DNA from: an uncultured Saprospirales bacterium
GTDB taxonomy: Bacteria; Bacteroidota; Bacteroidia; Chitinophagales; JADIYW01
Reading direction: 5' to 3'
Length of the DNA: 19,716 nt
Assembly (NCBI GenBank): GCA_938008535.1
Contig: CALLKF010000153.1
Location: forward strand, 1 to 19,716
Part shown: positions 1 to 6,455 of the stretch, in pieces
Layout: each line of letters opens with the position of its first letter
Position numbering within the stretch: the stretch's first letter is position 1
Made by a program: the position numbers and the translations under genes
Notes under the pieces: model-generated
Told to the model about the DNA's origin: nothing
Seen by the model: the letters and a program-made list of their open reading frames with translations, nothing else
The model's database searches: none

Positions 1-2
1 CA

Positions 3-524
3 CAAAAAAATATTTTTAACGCAAACGAACAAATTTTATTAGATGCTGAATTGTATAACGAAAGCTATGAATTGGTAAACGATGTAGATGCTTCGTGCAT
101 TATGAAAGGTGATAATGGAAAAGAATTCAACTTTACATTTGACAAAACAATGAATGCATACACTTTAAACGCAGGCATTTTGCCAGTTGGAAATTATATA
201 GTAAATGCTAAAACAAATTATAAAGGAAAAGCAAATACTGCGACGTGCAGTTTTGCTGTACGTGCAGTAATTATTGAAACATTGAACACGCAAGCTAATC
301 ATCAATTATTAAATACCTTAGCAAACCAAGGTGGTGGCAAATTTTATTATCCAAATTCGATGGAAAAAATAGTAGCTGATTTGCAAAAAGACAAAAAAAT
401 AAAAACAATTTTGTTTGAAACCTTCAACACAAAACCATTGATAGATTTGAAATGGTTGTTCTTTTTGGCATTGTTATTGTTAAGTATAGAATGGTTCATC
501 CGAAAATTTAACAGAATTATTTAA
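3..524 (+). CDS. C-terminal part of a large membrane protein (VWA/BatA-like family), 5' end outside the window
   Basis: The reading frame is open from base 3, so the gene starts left of the window. About 173 residues are visible, up to the TAA at 522-524. They end with a hydrophobic segment (KPLIDLKWLFFLALLLLSIE) followed by the basic tail RKFNRII, which predicts one C-terminal transmembrane helix with a short cytosolic tail. Before it lies a soluble beta-rich region with a GGGKFYYP segment. From memory, this ending resembles large Bacteroidota membrane proteins of roughly 700 residues that carry a von Willebrand factor A-like domain and end with a single helix plus RK tail. The VWA part is not in view, so that assignment is inference. 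A TTG at 51 is in frame but is unlikely to be the true start. The next gene begins 57 bases downstream behind its own promoter-like element. Confidence 0.7.
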   Translation, partial: QKNIFNANEQILLDAELYNESYELVNDVDASCIMKGDNGKEFNFTFDKTMNAYTLNAGILPVGNYIVNAKTNYKGKANTATCSFAVRAVIIETLNTQANHQLLNTLANQGGGKFYYPNSMEKIVADLQKDKKIKTILFETFNTKPLIDLKWLFFLALLLLSIEWFIRKFNRII

Positions 525-557
525 TACAATTATATCTATTTAAATAAAGATTTACTA

Positions 558-565
558 TATTTTTG
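558..565 (+). promoter_or_regulatory. Bacteroidota-type -7 element upstream of the beta-barrel gene
   Basis: TATTTTTG matches the TAnnTTTG consensus exactly and lies 16 bases before the ATG at 582, which implies a very short leader. No clear TTTG -33 element is seen at the expected distance, so this rests on the -7 motif and its position only. Confidence 0.4.
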
Positions 566-581
566 CACTAAAATTAGATTT

Positions 582-1160
582 ATGAAGAAACTTATATTTA
601 TAGCAATTTTTGCTATTTCATTATTTGCAACAAAACATGTAACTGCTACCGAAAAAGGCGATTTCAATGTTTATGTAACAACAAACTTAGGTCATCATGG
701 ATTTATACCTGAAAAGACATACACACTGCGTGGTCTTGGCTTCATTCCAGGTGTTACGTTAAACATGGATTATGCTGCGAGTAAATATTTTGGTATTGGT
801 GGTTGGTTCACTTTTTCTGGTAAAAAATATGGCACTGATTTATCTGGAAACAATGGTTTTTATAAATATAGAAATTTTGGTGTTGGTATGCGTGGTGTTT
901 TCCATTTATATCAATTAATTTCAGAAAAAGGAAATGCAAAATTGGATGCAGATAAATTTGACGTTTACATTCCTTTAGCACTTGGTGGTGGTTTCCGATT
1001 AGCAGACAAAAATATTCCTGGTGATAAATTTGCAGCTGGTGCTATTGTTGGTTCAGGAATTGGTGTTTCTTATTATTTCGTAGAACATATTGGTGGAAAT
1101 TTAGAAGCTGGTTACTTAGAAGGTTCTTATGCGAAATTAGGTTTGGTATTTAAATTTTAA
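582..1160 (+). CDS. Small outer-membrane beta-barrel-like protein with signal peptide
   Basis: The 192-residue protein opens with a typical signal peptide (MKKLIFIAIFAISLFATKHVTA, cleavage probably near residues 20-23). The rest alternates Gly/aromatic-rich strands such as FGIGGWFTF, YRNFGVGMRGVF and IPLALGGGFRL, and it ends in LVFKF with a terminal Phe. That pattern is expected of an 8- to 10-stranded outer-membrane barrel. No cysteine lipobox or enzymatic motif is visible. The start is the first ATG in the frame, directly behind a TAnnTTTG element, and the gene is followed 23 bases later by a strong hairpin terminator, so it is probably a single-gene transcript. The specific function is not recognisable, and a periplasmic beta-sandwich cannot be excluded. 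Confidence 0.75.
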   Translation: MKKLIFIAIFAISLFATKHVTATEKGDFNVYVTTNLGHHGFIPEKTYTLRGLGFIPGVTLNMDYAASKYFGIGGWFTFSGKKYGTDLSGNNGFYKYRNFGVGMRGVFHLYQLISEKGNAKLDADKFDVYIPLALGGGFRLADKNIPGDKFAAGAIVGSGIGVSYYFVEHIGGNLEAGYLEGSYAKLGLVFKF

Positions 1161-1182
1161 ATTAAACTTATATTATATTAAT

Positions 1183-1214
1183 AAAAAAACTCAACATACG
1201 TTGAGTTTTTTTTT
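1183..1214. terminator. Bidirectional intrinsic terminator between convergent genes
   Basis: A perfect 7-bp stem, ACTCAAC (1189-1195) and GTTGAGT (1200-1206), closes on the 4-base loop ATAC. An A-run lies on the left (1183-1189) and a run of nine T on the right (1206-1214). A/T tracts on both sides let it work in both directions. It serves the + strand gene ending at 1160 and overlaps the stop of the - strand gene at 1213. Confidence 0.85.
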
Positions 1215-1614
1215 ATTTATGCGCTTTCCATTTGTTATACTTTTCGATTTCTTCGTCTAAATAAACCAATCCTTTTTTTACAAAATAATCATCGTCTTTT
1301 TTGCCAATAAATGGAATAAAATCTGGAATAAAATCATACGGATTGGCAAAATACATTAACACAAAAATTCCTATAGAGATATTCCTGTATGATATAGTTC
1401 GATAAGCACCCTTTTGCCAATCTTGTGATATATGCACTAATGAAATTATTCGACTGTTGATATCTGCATATTGCTGCATATAATTATCCAATTTAGTATA
1501 TACAGAAGTTGCTAATTTCTCTAGTAAAAAATTTGTAGCCAAAACTTCTCGAATTTTTTCTGATGATTTTGGATAAAATCGCTCTATCAAATTATCTAAA
1601 AATGAACCTTCCAT
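1213..1614 (-). CDS. DUF1232/YkvA-family membrane protein (second of a tandem pair)
   Basis: The DUF1232 signature appears as a membrane segment running into YFANPYDFIPDFIPFIGKKD near the C-terminus, matching the family pattern NPxDxIPDxIPxxGxxDD. I choose the ATG at 1614 (product MEGSFLDNL..., 133 residues), because it overlaps the stop of the upstream paralog as TAATG and so allows translational coupling. An in-frame start at 1641 would add nine residues lying inside the upstream gene. The canonical Leu before the DD pair is replaced (GKKDDD), so this copy has diverged from its neighbour. Family members are small, mostly uncharacterised inner-membrane proteins. The function is unknown. Confidence 0.8.
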   Translation of the reverse strand: MEGSFLDNLIERFYPKSSEKIREVLATNFLLEKLATSVYTKLDNYMQQYADINSRIISLVHISQDWQKGAYRTISYRNISIGIFVLMYFANPYDFIPDFIPFIGKKDDDYFVKKGLVYLDEEIEKYNKWKAHK

Positions 1615-1997
1615 TATGCTACTTTCTGTTCTTTTTCCCAAACCATAAATCGTTCGATTTCTTTATTCAGCATTTTTATCAAATAACCTAAAATAAAGAT
1701 ATCATCTAACTGACCAATAATTGGAATAAAATCAGGAATTAAATCTAATGGATTCACAAAATAAATTAGCGCTGCAACTACTGCGATTATTGATTTAGTT
1801 GAAATATTTTTATAATCGCCTTGCATCCACGCTCGCAACATTCTTGTCAGTGCAATTACACTATCTTGTACTTTATAAAACAGTTCTGTTGTTTGTCCAA
1901 TTTTTAAAAAGGCATCGTCTAATAAACTAGAAAGAGCAGTGCCTGAAGTTATTGTACGTTCGGCGCGTTTGTATAAATTATCAAATATTTTTTGCAT
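1614..1997 (-). CDS. DUF1232/YkvA-family membrane protein (first of a tandem pair)
   Basis: The 127-residue protein has a hydrophobic helix (residues about 68-85) that runs into VNPLDLIPDFIPIIGQLDD, a textbook DUF1232 motif, then a second hydrophobic stretch (IFILGYLIKML) and a charged C-terminal helix. It shares layout and motif with the following gene, so the two are most likely an ancient tandem duplication. Its stop TAA overlaps the next gene's ATG by one base. I see no convincing -7 element in the 137-base gap upstream (1998-2134), which also follows nspC on the same strand. Co-transcription from nspC is possible but not shown. Confidence 0.85.
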   Translation of the reverse strand: MQKIFDNLYKRAERTITSGTALSSLLDDAFLKIGQTTELFYKVQDSVIALTRMLRAWMQGDYKNISTKSIIAVVAALIYFVNPLDLIPDFIPIIGQLDDIFILGYLIKMLNKEIERFMVWEKEQKVA

Positions 1998-2134
1998 AAT
2001 TTTTTCGATTTTGTCTGAGCTATGATTTTTCTGATGAATTGATTGGCATGATTTGTAAATGACTGTATTAAAATTATCATAAAAAATTTAAAGCTACCAT
2101 CAGAATCTCTGTAAATTTATATTAAAATAAACTC

Positions 2135-3271
2135 TTAACTCAATCTTTTCTTATAATCTTCATAACCATACGATTGAACTAATTCAAAGGAATTGTCAGT
2201 TTTCCAGATTCCAATACTTGGTAAATTAATTCCATTGAATGTTGATGTTTTCACCATGGTGTAATGTATCATATCATCAAAGACAATTTTATCGCTAATT
2301 TTTAATTCATTTTCAAATTTCCAGGTGCCCATAAAATCACCAGCCAAACAACTCATTCCACCAAGATTGTATTCAAAAACACTTTCACTTTCACCATCAC
2401 TTTCACTTAAGACTTTAGGTTTATATGGCATTTCCAAACAATCAGGCATATGACATGTAAACGAAACATCGAGCATTGCAGTAGGAAAATCACCATTAGG
2501 AATAATATCCAAAACAGTAGAAACCAATACACCAGTTTGCCAGCCAACTGCGCTGCCTGGTTCTAAAATAATTTCTTCAATATTCGGATATTTTGCTTTG
2601 AATGCTTTCAAAATTTTTATCAAATGTTCTGGCTCGTAATCTTTACGTGTGATTAAATGACCACCACCAAAATTCAGCCATTTTGCTTGTAAAATTAACG
2701 GATGATATAAGTTGATAAACGATTCTAAAACTCGTTCCAATGTATAAGATGTGTTTTCGCACAACGCATGAAAATGAATTCCGTCAATTCCATCAGGCAA
2801 TGTATCGGTCAATAAATTTCGTGGAATTCCTAAACGCGAATTTGGCGATGCTGGATTATATAAATCAGTTTCTATTTCCGAATAACCAGGATTTACACGC
2901 AAACCGTAAGAAATATCGTTGCGCATTTTGCTTTTGTACAATTCATATTGCGACAATGAATTAAATGTAATGTGCGATGATATATCTTGAATTTCATCGA
3001 ACTCATTTGGCACATACACTGGACAATACGTGTGTGCTTTCACTTTCATTTCTTCGAACACTAATTTTGCTTCGTGAAAAGAGCTTGCCGTTGCGCCATG
3101 CAAATATTGTTTCACCAACAGAAAAACTTTATGAAACGAAAAACCTTTCAACGCACAAATAATATGAACGGAAGATTCGTCTTGCACTCTTTTTAATAAA
3201 GAAAGATTTTTAATTAACTTTTCTTCTTCTAAAACATAAGATGGCGATGGTATTTTTGAGTAATCTATCAT
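2135..3271 (-). CDS. nspC: Carboxynorspermidine decarboxylase, PLP-dependent
   Basis: Converts carboxynorspermidine or carboxyspermidine to norspermidine or spermidine in the cytosol, the last step of the alternative polyamine pathway. The 378-residue length fits the family. The fold is the alanine-racemase/ornithine-decarboxylase type: the PLP-binding lysine is K42 in CALKGF, HFHALCE lies at 166-172, the phosphate-binding glycine loop LNFGGGH at 199-205, EPGSAVGW at 237-244, and the C-terminal catalytic Cys region is FTCHMPDC at 271-278 followed by YNLGGMSCLAGD at 301-312. All expected motifs are intact. A Ser/Glu-rich stretch (SESDGESES, 289-297) looks like a surface loop. The partner dehydrogenase that makes its substrate is encoded at 8151-9353 on the same strand, but not adjacent. 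The ATG at 3271 sits behind a good Bacteroidota promoter. Confidence 0.93.
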   Translation of the reverse strand: MIDYSKIPSPSYVLEEEKLIKNLSLLKRVQDESSVHIICALKGFSFHKVFLLVKQYLHGATASSFHEAKLVFEEMKVKAHTYCPVYVPNEFDEIQDISSHITFNSLSQYELYKSKMRNDISYGLRVNPGYSEIETDLYNPASPNSRLGIPRNLLTDTLPDGIDGIHFHALCENTSYTLERVLESFINLYHPLILQAKWLNFGGGHLITRKDYEPEHLIKILKAFKAKYPNIEEIILEPGSAVGWQTGVLVSTVLDIIPNGDFPTAMLDVSFTCHMPDCLEMPYKPKVLSESDGESESVFEYNLGGMSCLAGDFMGTWKFENELKISDKIVFDDMIHYTMVKTSTFNGINLPSIGIWKTDNSFELVQSYGYEDYKKRLS

Positions 3272-3287
3272 TATAAATAATTAGTAA

Positions 3288-3320
3288 CAAAGTTAGTTAT
3301 AAAATAAATAAACAAACAAA
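3288..3320 (-). promoter_or_regulatory. Bacteroidota-type promoter for nspC
   Basis: Read on the - strand, TAACTTTG (3295-3288) fits TAnnTTTG exactly. TTTG occurs at 3320-3317 and again at 3316-3313, giving spacers of 21 or 17 bases. The -7 element lies 16 bases before the nspC ATG. This is the best two-part match to the phylum consensus that I see in the window. Confidence 0.55.
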
Positions 3321-3365
3321 CCTACGAATTTAATTTATTTAAGAATTAATGGCATTGATTTTGTT

Positions 3366-3373
3366 TAATTTTG
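3366..3373 (+). promoter_or_regulatory. Possible -7 element upstream of the thioredoxin-like gene
   Basis: TAATTTTG matches TAnnTTTG, but it lies 93 bases before the ATG at 3467 and no TTTG -33 partner is evident. The rest of the 195-base gap between nspC and this gene (3272-3466) is AT-rich and carries the near-palindrome at 3430-3446, but no believable gene. Confidence 0.3.
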
Positions 3374-3429
3374 ATAATGAAATAAGGATGAGAGTTGCAC
3401 ACCAAACAGAAATGATTAATTGCGAATTC

Positions 3430-3446
3430 CTTCCGAAGTTTCGGAA
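3430..3446. repeat. 17-base near-palindrome, copy 1 (intergenic)
   Basis: CTTCCGAAGTTTCGGAA contains a perfect 7-bp inverted repeat (TTCCGAA/TTCGGAA) around GT. The identical 17 bases recur at 10046-10062 inside a coding sequence. Here the copy sits 21 bases before the thioredoxin-like start codon, so in RNA it would form a compact leader hairpin. It has no T-run, so it is not a standard terminator. Confidence 0.6.
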
Positions 3447-3466
3447 AGCACATATAAAATATTCAG

Positions 3467-3907
3467 ATGAAAAAATTACTTCTTTTATTACCAATCGCCA
3501 TTTTATTTTCGTTTACAACTTGGCAGTCAGATTTTACTGTAGCTAAGAAAACTGCAGTAAGTGAAAATAAACTGATTTTACTTAACTTTTCAGGTTCTGA
3601 TTGGTGTGGTCCATGTATTATGTTTAGAAAGGAAGTATTGAACGACGCTATCTTTCAACAATTTGCAGATTCAAACTTAGTTATGTTAAATGCAGATTTT
3701 CCCAGACAAAAGAAAAATCAATTATCTAAAGAACAACAAAAACAAAACAGCGAATTAGCAGATTCATATAATAAAACAGGCATTTTCCCAAAAACATTAT
3801 TATTAAGTGCTGAAGGAAAAGTGCTAAAAATTTGGGAAGGCAAACCAAAAGAAAACACCAACGAATTTATTCAGCAAATAAAAAATATTATTGACACCAG
3901 AAAATAA
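3467..3907 (+). CDS. Exported thioredoxin-like protein (WCGPC)
   Basis: A 146-residue protein with an N-terminal signal sequence (MKKLLLLLPIAILFSFTTW) and no lipobox cysteine, so it is probably periplasmic. It then has a thioredoxin fold: the beta strand LILLNFSGSDWCGPC carries the redox-active Cys47 and Cys50, and the cis-proline loop GIFPKTLLL (Pro108) is in place. The insert between them (about 80-100) is Lys/Gln-rich, as in small DUF-thioredoxins related to thioredoxin_7. It probably acts as a thiol-disulfide reductant or oxidase on a partner. The next gene, an ApbE, overlaps it by 17 bases, and the following lipoprotein ends in Cys-Gly-Cys, making that protein a candidate substrate. The ATG at 3467 is chosen because it alone gives a proper signal peptide. 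Confidence 0.88.
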   Translation: MKKLLLLLPIAILFSFTTWQSDFTVAKKTAVSENKLILLNFSGSDWCGPCIMFRKEVLNDAIFQQFADSNLVMLNADFPRQKKNQLSKEQQKQNSELADSYNKTGIFPKTLLLSAEGKVLKIWEGKPKENTNEFIQQIKNIIDTRK

Positions 3908-4847
3908 TCAAACAGCACTAAATTCGAAAATTCATCAGAAAGTTATAAAACTGATGGGTAATCGATTTGAAATTAGTGTTGTAAGTGACGATGAAAATTG
4001 GGCATTTGAACAAATTGATAAAGCTATTGCTGAAATACAACGAATCGAAAAACTACTCACCACGTTTGATGAAAACAGCCAAACAAATCTGATTAACAAA
4101 AACGCAGGAATCCAACCTGTGGAAGTAGATAAAGAAGTTTTTGATATTATTGTTAGAAGTAATAGAATTTCTGATTTAACGCAAGGTGCATTTGATATTT
4201 CGTATGGCTCTATTGATAAAAGTTTATGGAATTTTGACAAGAATATGATTGCTTTGCCATCTACCGAAACTGCAAGAAAAATGGTACGATTAATTAATTA
4301 CAAGAATATTATTTTAGACCCAAATCAACAAACAGTATTTTTAAAAAACAAAGGAATGCGCATAGGTTTTGGTGGCATAGGTAAAGGTTATGCTGCAGAA
4401 CAAGCAAAAAAAGTAATGCAAGAAAATGGTGTTGAAAATGGTATTGTCAATGCATCAGGTGATTTAACTGTTTGGGGTTTTCAACCAAATGGAAAACCTT
4501 GGACTATTGGAATTTCAAATCCAAATCAGGCAAATGAATACTTTTCTTCAATAGAACTTACGAATACTTCTATTGCAACATCTGGCAACTACGAAAAATA
4601 TGTTATTATTGATGGCAAAAAATATTCGCATACAATTAATCCAAAAACAGGATTACCTATTCATGGAATAAAAAGTGTAACTATTATTACACCAAATGCT
4701 GAATTCGCTGATGCTATTGCTACGCCAATCAGCATCATGGGTACTAAAGTAGGATTAGACTTAATAAACCAATTAAACCATGTCGAATGCATCATTATAA
4801 ATGACATAAATCAAGTCTTCACGTCTAAGAATATAAAACTTAGTTAA
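3891..4847 (+). CDS. apbE: FAD:protein FMN transferase (ApbE family), probable TTG start
   Basis: ApbE enzymes cleave FAD and attach FMN through a phosphoester to Ser/Thr of a target protein. Family motifs are present in order: LMGNRFEISV (21-30), GAFDISYG (99-106), GFGGIGKGYAAE (159-170), NASGDL (187-192), TSGNYEKY (230-237), HTINPKTG (247-254) and the Mg2+-binding ADAIAT (273-278). The core is therefore complete. The frame opens at 3882 and the only usual start codon before the conserved core is TTG at 3891, inside the end of the thioredoxin gene; the first ATG (3954) would begin at the core Met22. No signal peptide or lipobox is encoded, unlike the lipoprotein ApbE typical of Gram-negative bacteria, so a cytosolic location is implied. 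No canonical D-G-x-T-S-A-T acceptor motif is seen in the neighbouring proteins. Confidence 0.92.
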   Translation: MTPENNQTALNSKIHQKVIKLMGNRFEISVVSDDENWAFEQIDKAIAEIQRIEKLLTTFDENSQTNLINKNAGIQPVEVDKEVFDIIVRSNRISDLTQGAFDISYGSIDKSLWNFDKNMIALPSTETARKMVRLINYKNIILDPNQQTVFLKNKGMRIGFGGIGKGYAAEQAKKVMQENGVENGIVNASGDLTVWGFQPNGKPWTIGISNPNQANEYFSSIELTNTSIATSGNYEKYVIIDGKKYSHTINPKTGLPIHGIKSVTIITPNAEFADAIATPISIMGTKVGLDLINQLNHVECIIINDINQVFTSKNIKLS

Positions 4848-4862
4848 AAATATTTCCTGCAA

Positions 4863-4870
4863 TACTTTTG
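4863..4870 (+). promoter_or_regulatory. -7 element between apbE and the DUF4266 gene
   Basis: TACTTTTG is an exact TAnnTTTG match 15 bases after the apbE stop and 63 bases before the next start codon. A transcript from here would pass through the hairpin at 4882-4914 before reaching the gene. There is no clear TTTG at -33. Confidence 0.4.
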
Positions 4871-4875
4871 TATCA

Positions 4876-4921
4876 AAAAAAGAGTTACACTTGATGAACG
4901 TATCAACACAACTCATTTTTT
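4876..4921 (+). terminator. Terminator-like hairpin in the apbE to DUF4266 gap
   Basis: There are two stacked stems: GAGTT (4882-4886) with AACTC (4910-4914), and inside it TTGAT (4891-4895) with ATCAA (4902-4906) around the 6-base loop GAACGT. An A-run precedes the structure and six T (4916-4921) follow it. It could end apbE transcripts, or partly attenuate transcripts that continue into the lipoprotein gene. The internal mismatch makes it weaker than the hairpins at 1189 and 8102. Confidence 0.5.
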
Positions 4922-4933
4922 AATTACATAAAA

Positions 4934-5158
4934 ATGAAAACAAATAACATTTTAGTTGGAATATTTTTAATAGTAATAGCAACTTGTATGAACTCTTGTA
5001 CTGTTGTAAAAGAATATGAAAAAAATAAACTAAACGATGCTGAAATGCAATTAAGCAGCAGAAAAGTTGAAAAAACAGAAACCAGTTTTGAAAGTTACCG
5101 CGAAGGTTCATCTGGTGCAAATGGTGGAAAAAGCGGTGGTGGTTGTGGTTGTAATTAA
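4934..5158 (+). CDS. DUF4266-family small lipoprotein with Cys-Gly-Cys tail
   Basis: A 74-residue protein. The N-terminal hydrophobic segment (NILVGIFLIVIATCMNSC) gives a Bacteroidota-style lipobox ending in Cys22, so the mature protein is a lipid-anchored peptide of about 53 residues. The middle is charged (EYEKNKLNDAEMQLSSRKVE) and the C-terminus is Gly-rich and ends GGGCGCN. The short charged body plus the GGGCGCN end is what I recall of DUF4266, whose members are usually encoded next to DUF3570 proteins, exactly as here (19 bases downstream). The two tail cysteines, separated by one Gly, could form a strained redox-active CGC disulfide or bind a metal. Both ideas are inference, and no biochemical role is known to me. 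A small antisense frame over it is not a gene. Confidence 0.85.
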   Translation: MKTNNILVGIFLIVIATCMNSCTVVKEYEKNKLNDAEMQLSSRKVEKTETSFESYREGSSGANGGKSGGGCGCN

Positions 5159-5177
5159 TTGAAGAAATACTAAATTT

Positions 5178-6455
5178 ATGCGAAAGATTTCGTTATCCAT
5201 AATAAGTATATTTGCTGGCTTACTCTCTGTATTTTCACAAGATGCTGTAGATTCAACAGCATCTTATAAAAGCAAGAAACTCACTTTAGAAGAAATTAAT
5301 ATCGTATCAAGTTACTATCATCAGGATGGAAATAATTCTGCACTAACTGGTGGCATTGGAACTGAAAAATTATCTGATTACGCGAACATTATAGATGTAA
5401 AATTAAACAAGTACAGTAAAAGAGACTTAAAGCACACCATAGGTTTAGAAATTGGTGTCGATTATTTTACATCTGCTTCATCTGATAATGTTTCTCCAAA
5501 CACTGGCACCAATGCTTCCTCTTCAAATATAGACTCAAAAGATACTCGTATTTATCCAGCTATTAACTGGCAAGTTGAAAATGAGAAAAAAGGCACAACG
5601 TATGGTGTTGGAGTTTCCTATTCTCATGAATTCGATTACCAGTCTTTTGGTGGAAATTTTATTTTTGCTAAAAAATTCAGAAATAACAACTCAGAAATTT
5701 CTGGAAAAATTCAAGGTTATATAGATCAGTTAAAATTAGTATATCCAGCCGAATTAATTCCAATTTCTGCAGCATCATCTGGTGGTGATGGTCATCATGA
5801 CGATGACGATGACGATGACGACCATGAAGGACGTGGTGGTGGTGAATCAAAATATCCTACACGTTTACGCAGTACTATTAGTGCATCATTAACCTATTCG
5901 CATGTGGTTAATAAAAATATTCAGTTAGCATTTATTGCTGAAGCAGTTTATCAAAATGGTTATTTAGGATTGCCATTCCACAGAGTATATTTTAACAATG
6001 ATTCTGTGCAAGTAGAAAAATTACCATCCAACAGATTTAAATTACCTTTAGCAATTCGTGGCAGTTTTTTCATTGGTGATCGATTTATTATTCGTGCATA
6101 TTACCGTTTTTATTATGATACCTGGAATTTAACTTCAAATACCATAAGTATTGAAACGCCTATAAAAATAACACCATTTATATCTATCAGTCCATTCTAC
6201 AGATTTTATGAACAAAAAAGCATTAATTATTTTGCGCCTTACAAACAGCATTTAATTACAGATGAATTTTACACCAGCAATTATGATTTAGCAAAATTTA
6301 ATAGCCATTTTGTTGGTGCAGGCATGCGATTTGCGCCGCCAAATGGTGTTTTTAAACGTAAGCATTTTAGTATGGTTGAAATTCGATATGGTTATTATAG
6401 AAAGAACATCGGCTTACAAGCTCACATTGTTTCTTTGAATTTGAAGTTTAAGTAA
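5178..6455 (+). CDS. DUF3570-family outer-membrane protein with His/Asp-rich loop
   Basis: 425 residues. A signal peptide (MRKISLSIISIFAGLLSVFS, cleavage near FSQ-DA) is followed by a long beta-rich region with alternating aromatic/polar strands (for example FIIRAYYRFYYDTWNL and ITPFISISPFYRFYEQ), as in an outer-membrane barrel. The C-terminal RFAPPNGVF segment and YFAPY fit my recollection of DUF3570. Near the middle, H206-H207, eight Asp (208-215) and H216 sit between Gly-rich flanks, which looks like an exposed, flexible divalent-metal-binding loop. The gene follows the DUF4266 gene by 19 bases and is probably co-transcribed with it. Its TAA directly abuts the stop of the convergent adenine deaminase gene with no spacer. 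Family identity is likely; the barrel topology and metal role are inferred. Confidence 0.85.
   Translation: MRKISLSIISIFAGLLSVFSQDAVDSTASYKSKKLTLEEINIVSSYYHQDGNNSALTGGIGTEKLSDYANIIDVKLNKYSKRDLKHTIGLEIGVDYFTSASSDNVSPNTGTNASSSNIDSKDTRIYPAINWQVENEKKGTTYGVGVSYSHEFDYQSFGGNFIFAKKFRNNNSEISGKIQGYIDQLKLVYPAELIPISAASSGGDGHHDDDDDDDDHEGRGGGESKYPTRLRSTISASLTYSHVVNKNIQLAFIAEAVYQNGYLGLPFHRVYFNNDSVQVEKLPSNRFKLPLAIRGSFFIGDRFIIRAYYRFYYDTWNLTSNTISIETPIKITPFISISPFYRFYEQKSINYFAPYKQHLITDEFYTSNYDLAKFNSHFVGAGMRFAPPNGVFKRKHFSMVEIRYGYYRKNIGLQAHIVSLNLKFK
5799..5822 (+). repeat. GACGAT microsatellite coding the Asp run
   Basis: Three GAC-GAT pairs followed by GAC GAC encode eight consecutive Asp within the DUF3570 gene. 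The 6-base unit keeps the frame, so slippage would change loop length two residues at a time without breaking the protein. Confidence 0.8.

Noticed and set aside
2101..2134. CAGA-ATC-TCTG inverted repeat as an nspC terminator
   Set aside because: A 4-bp stem with a 3-base loop and no T-run is too weak to call.
3349..3546. Open frame upstream of and overlapping the thioredoxin-like gene
   Set aside because: No signal, domain or likely ribosome site; it runs over the thioredoxin signal peptide in another frame, and the true gene there is well supported.
3867..3960. Frameshift fusing the thioredoxin and ApbE genes into one protein
   Set aside because: Both proteins are complete without fusion, the thioredoxin ends at the usual place after its last helix, and a 17-base overlap with a TTG start is an ordinary coupled arrangement.
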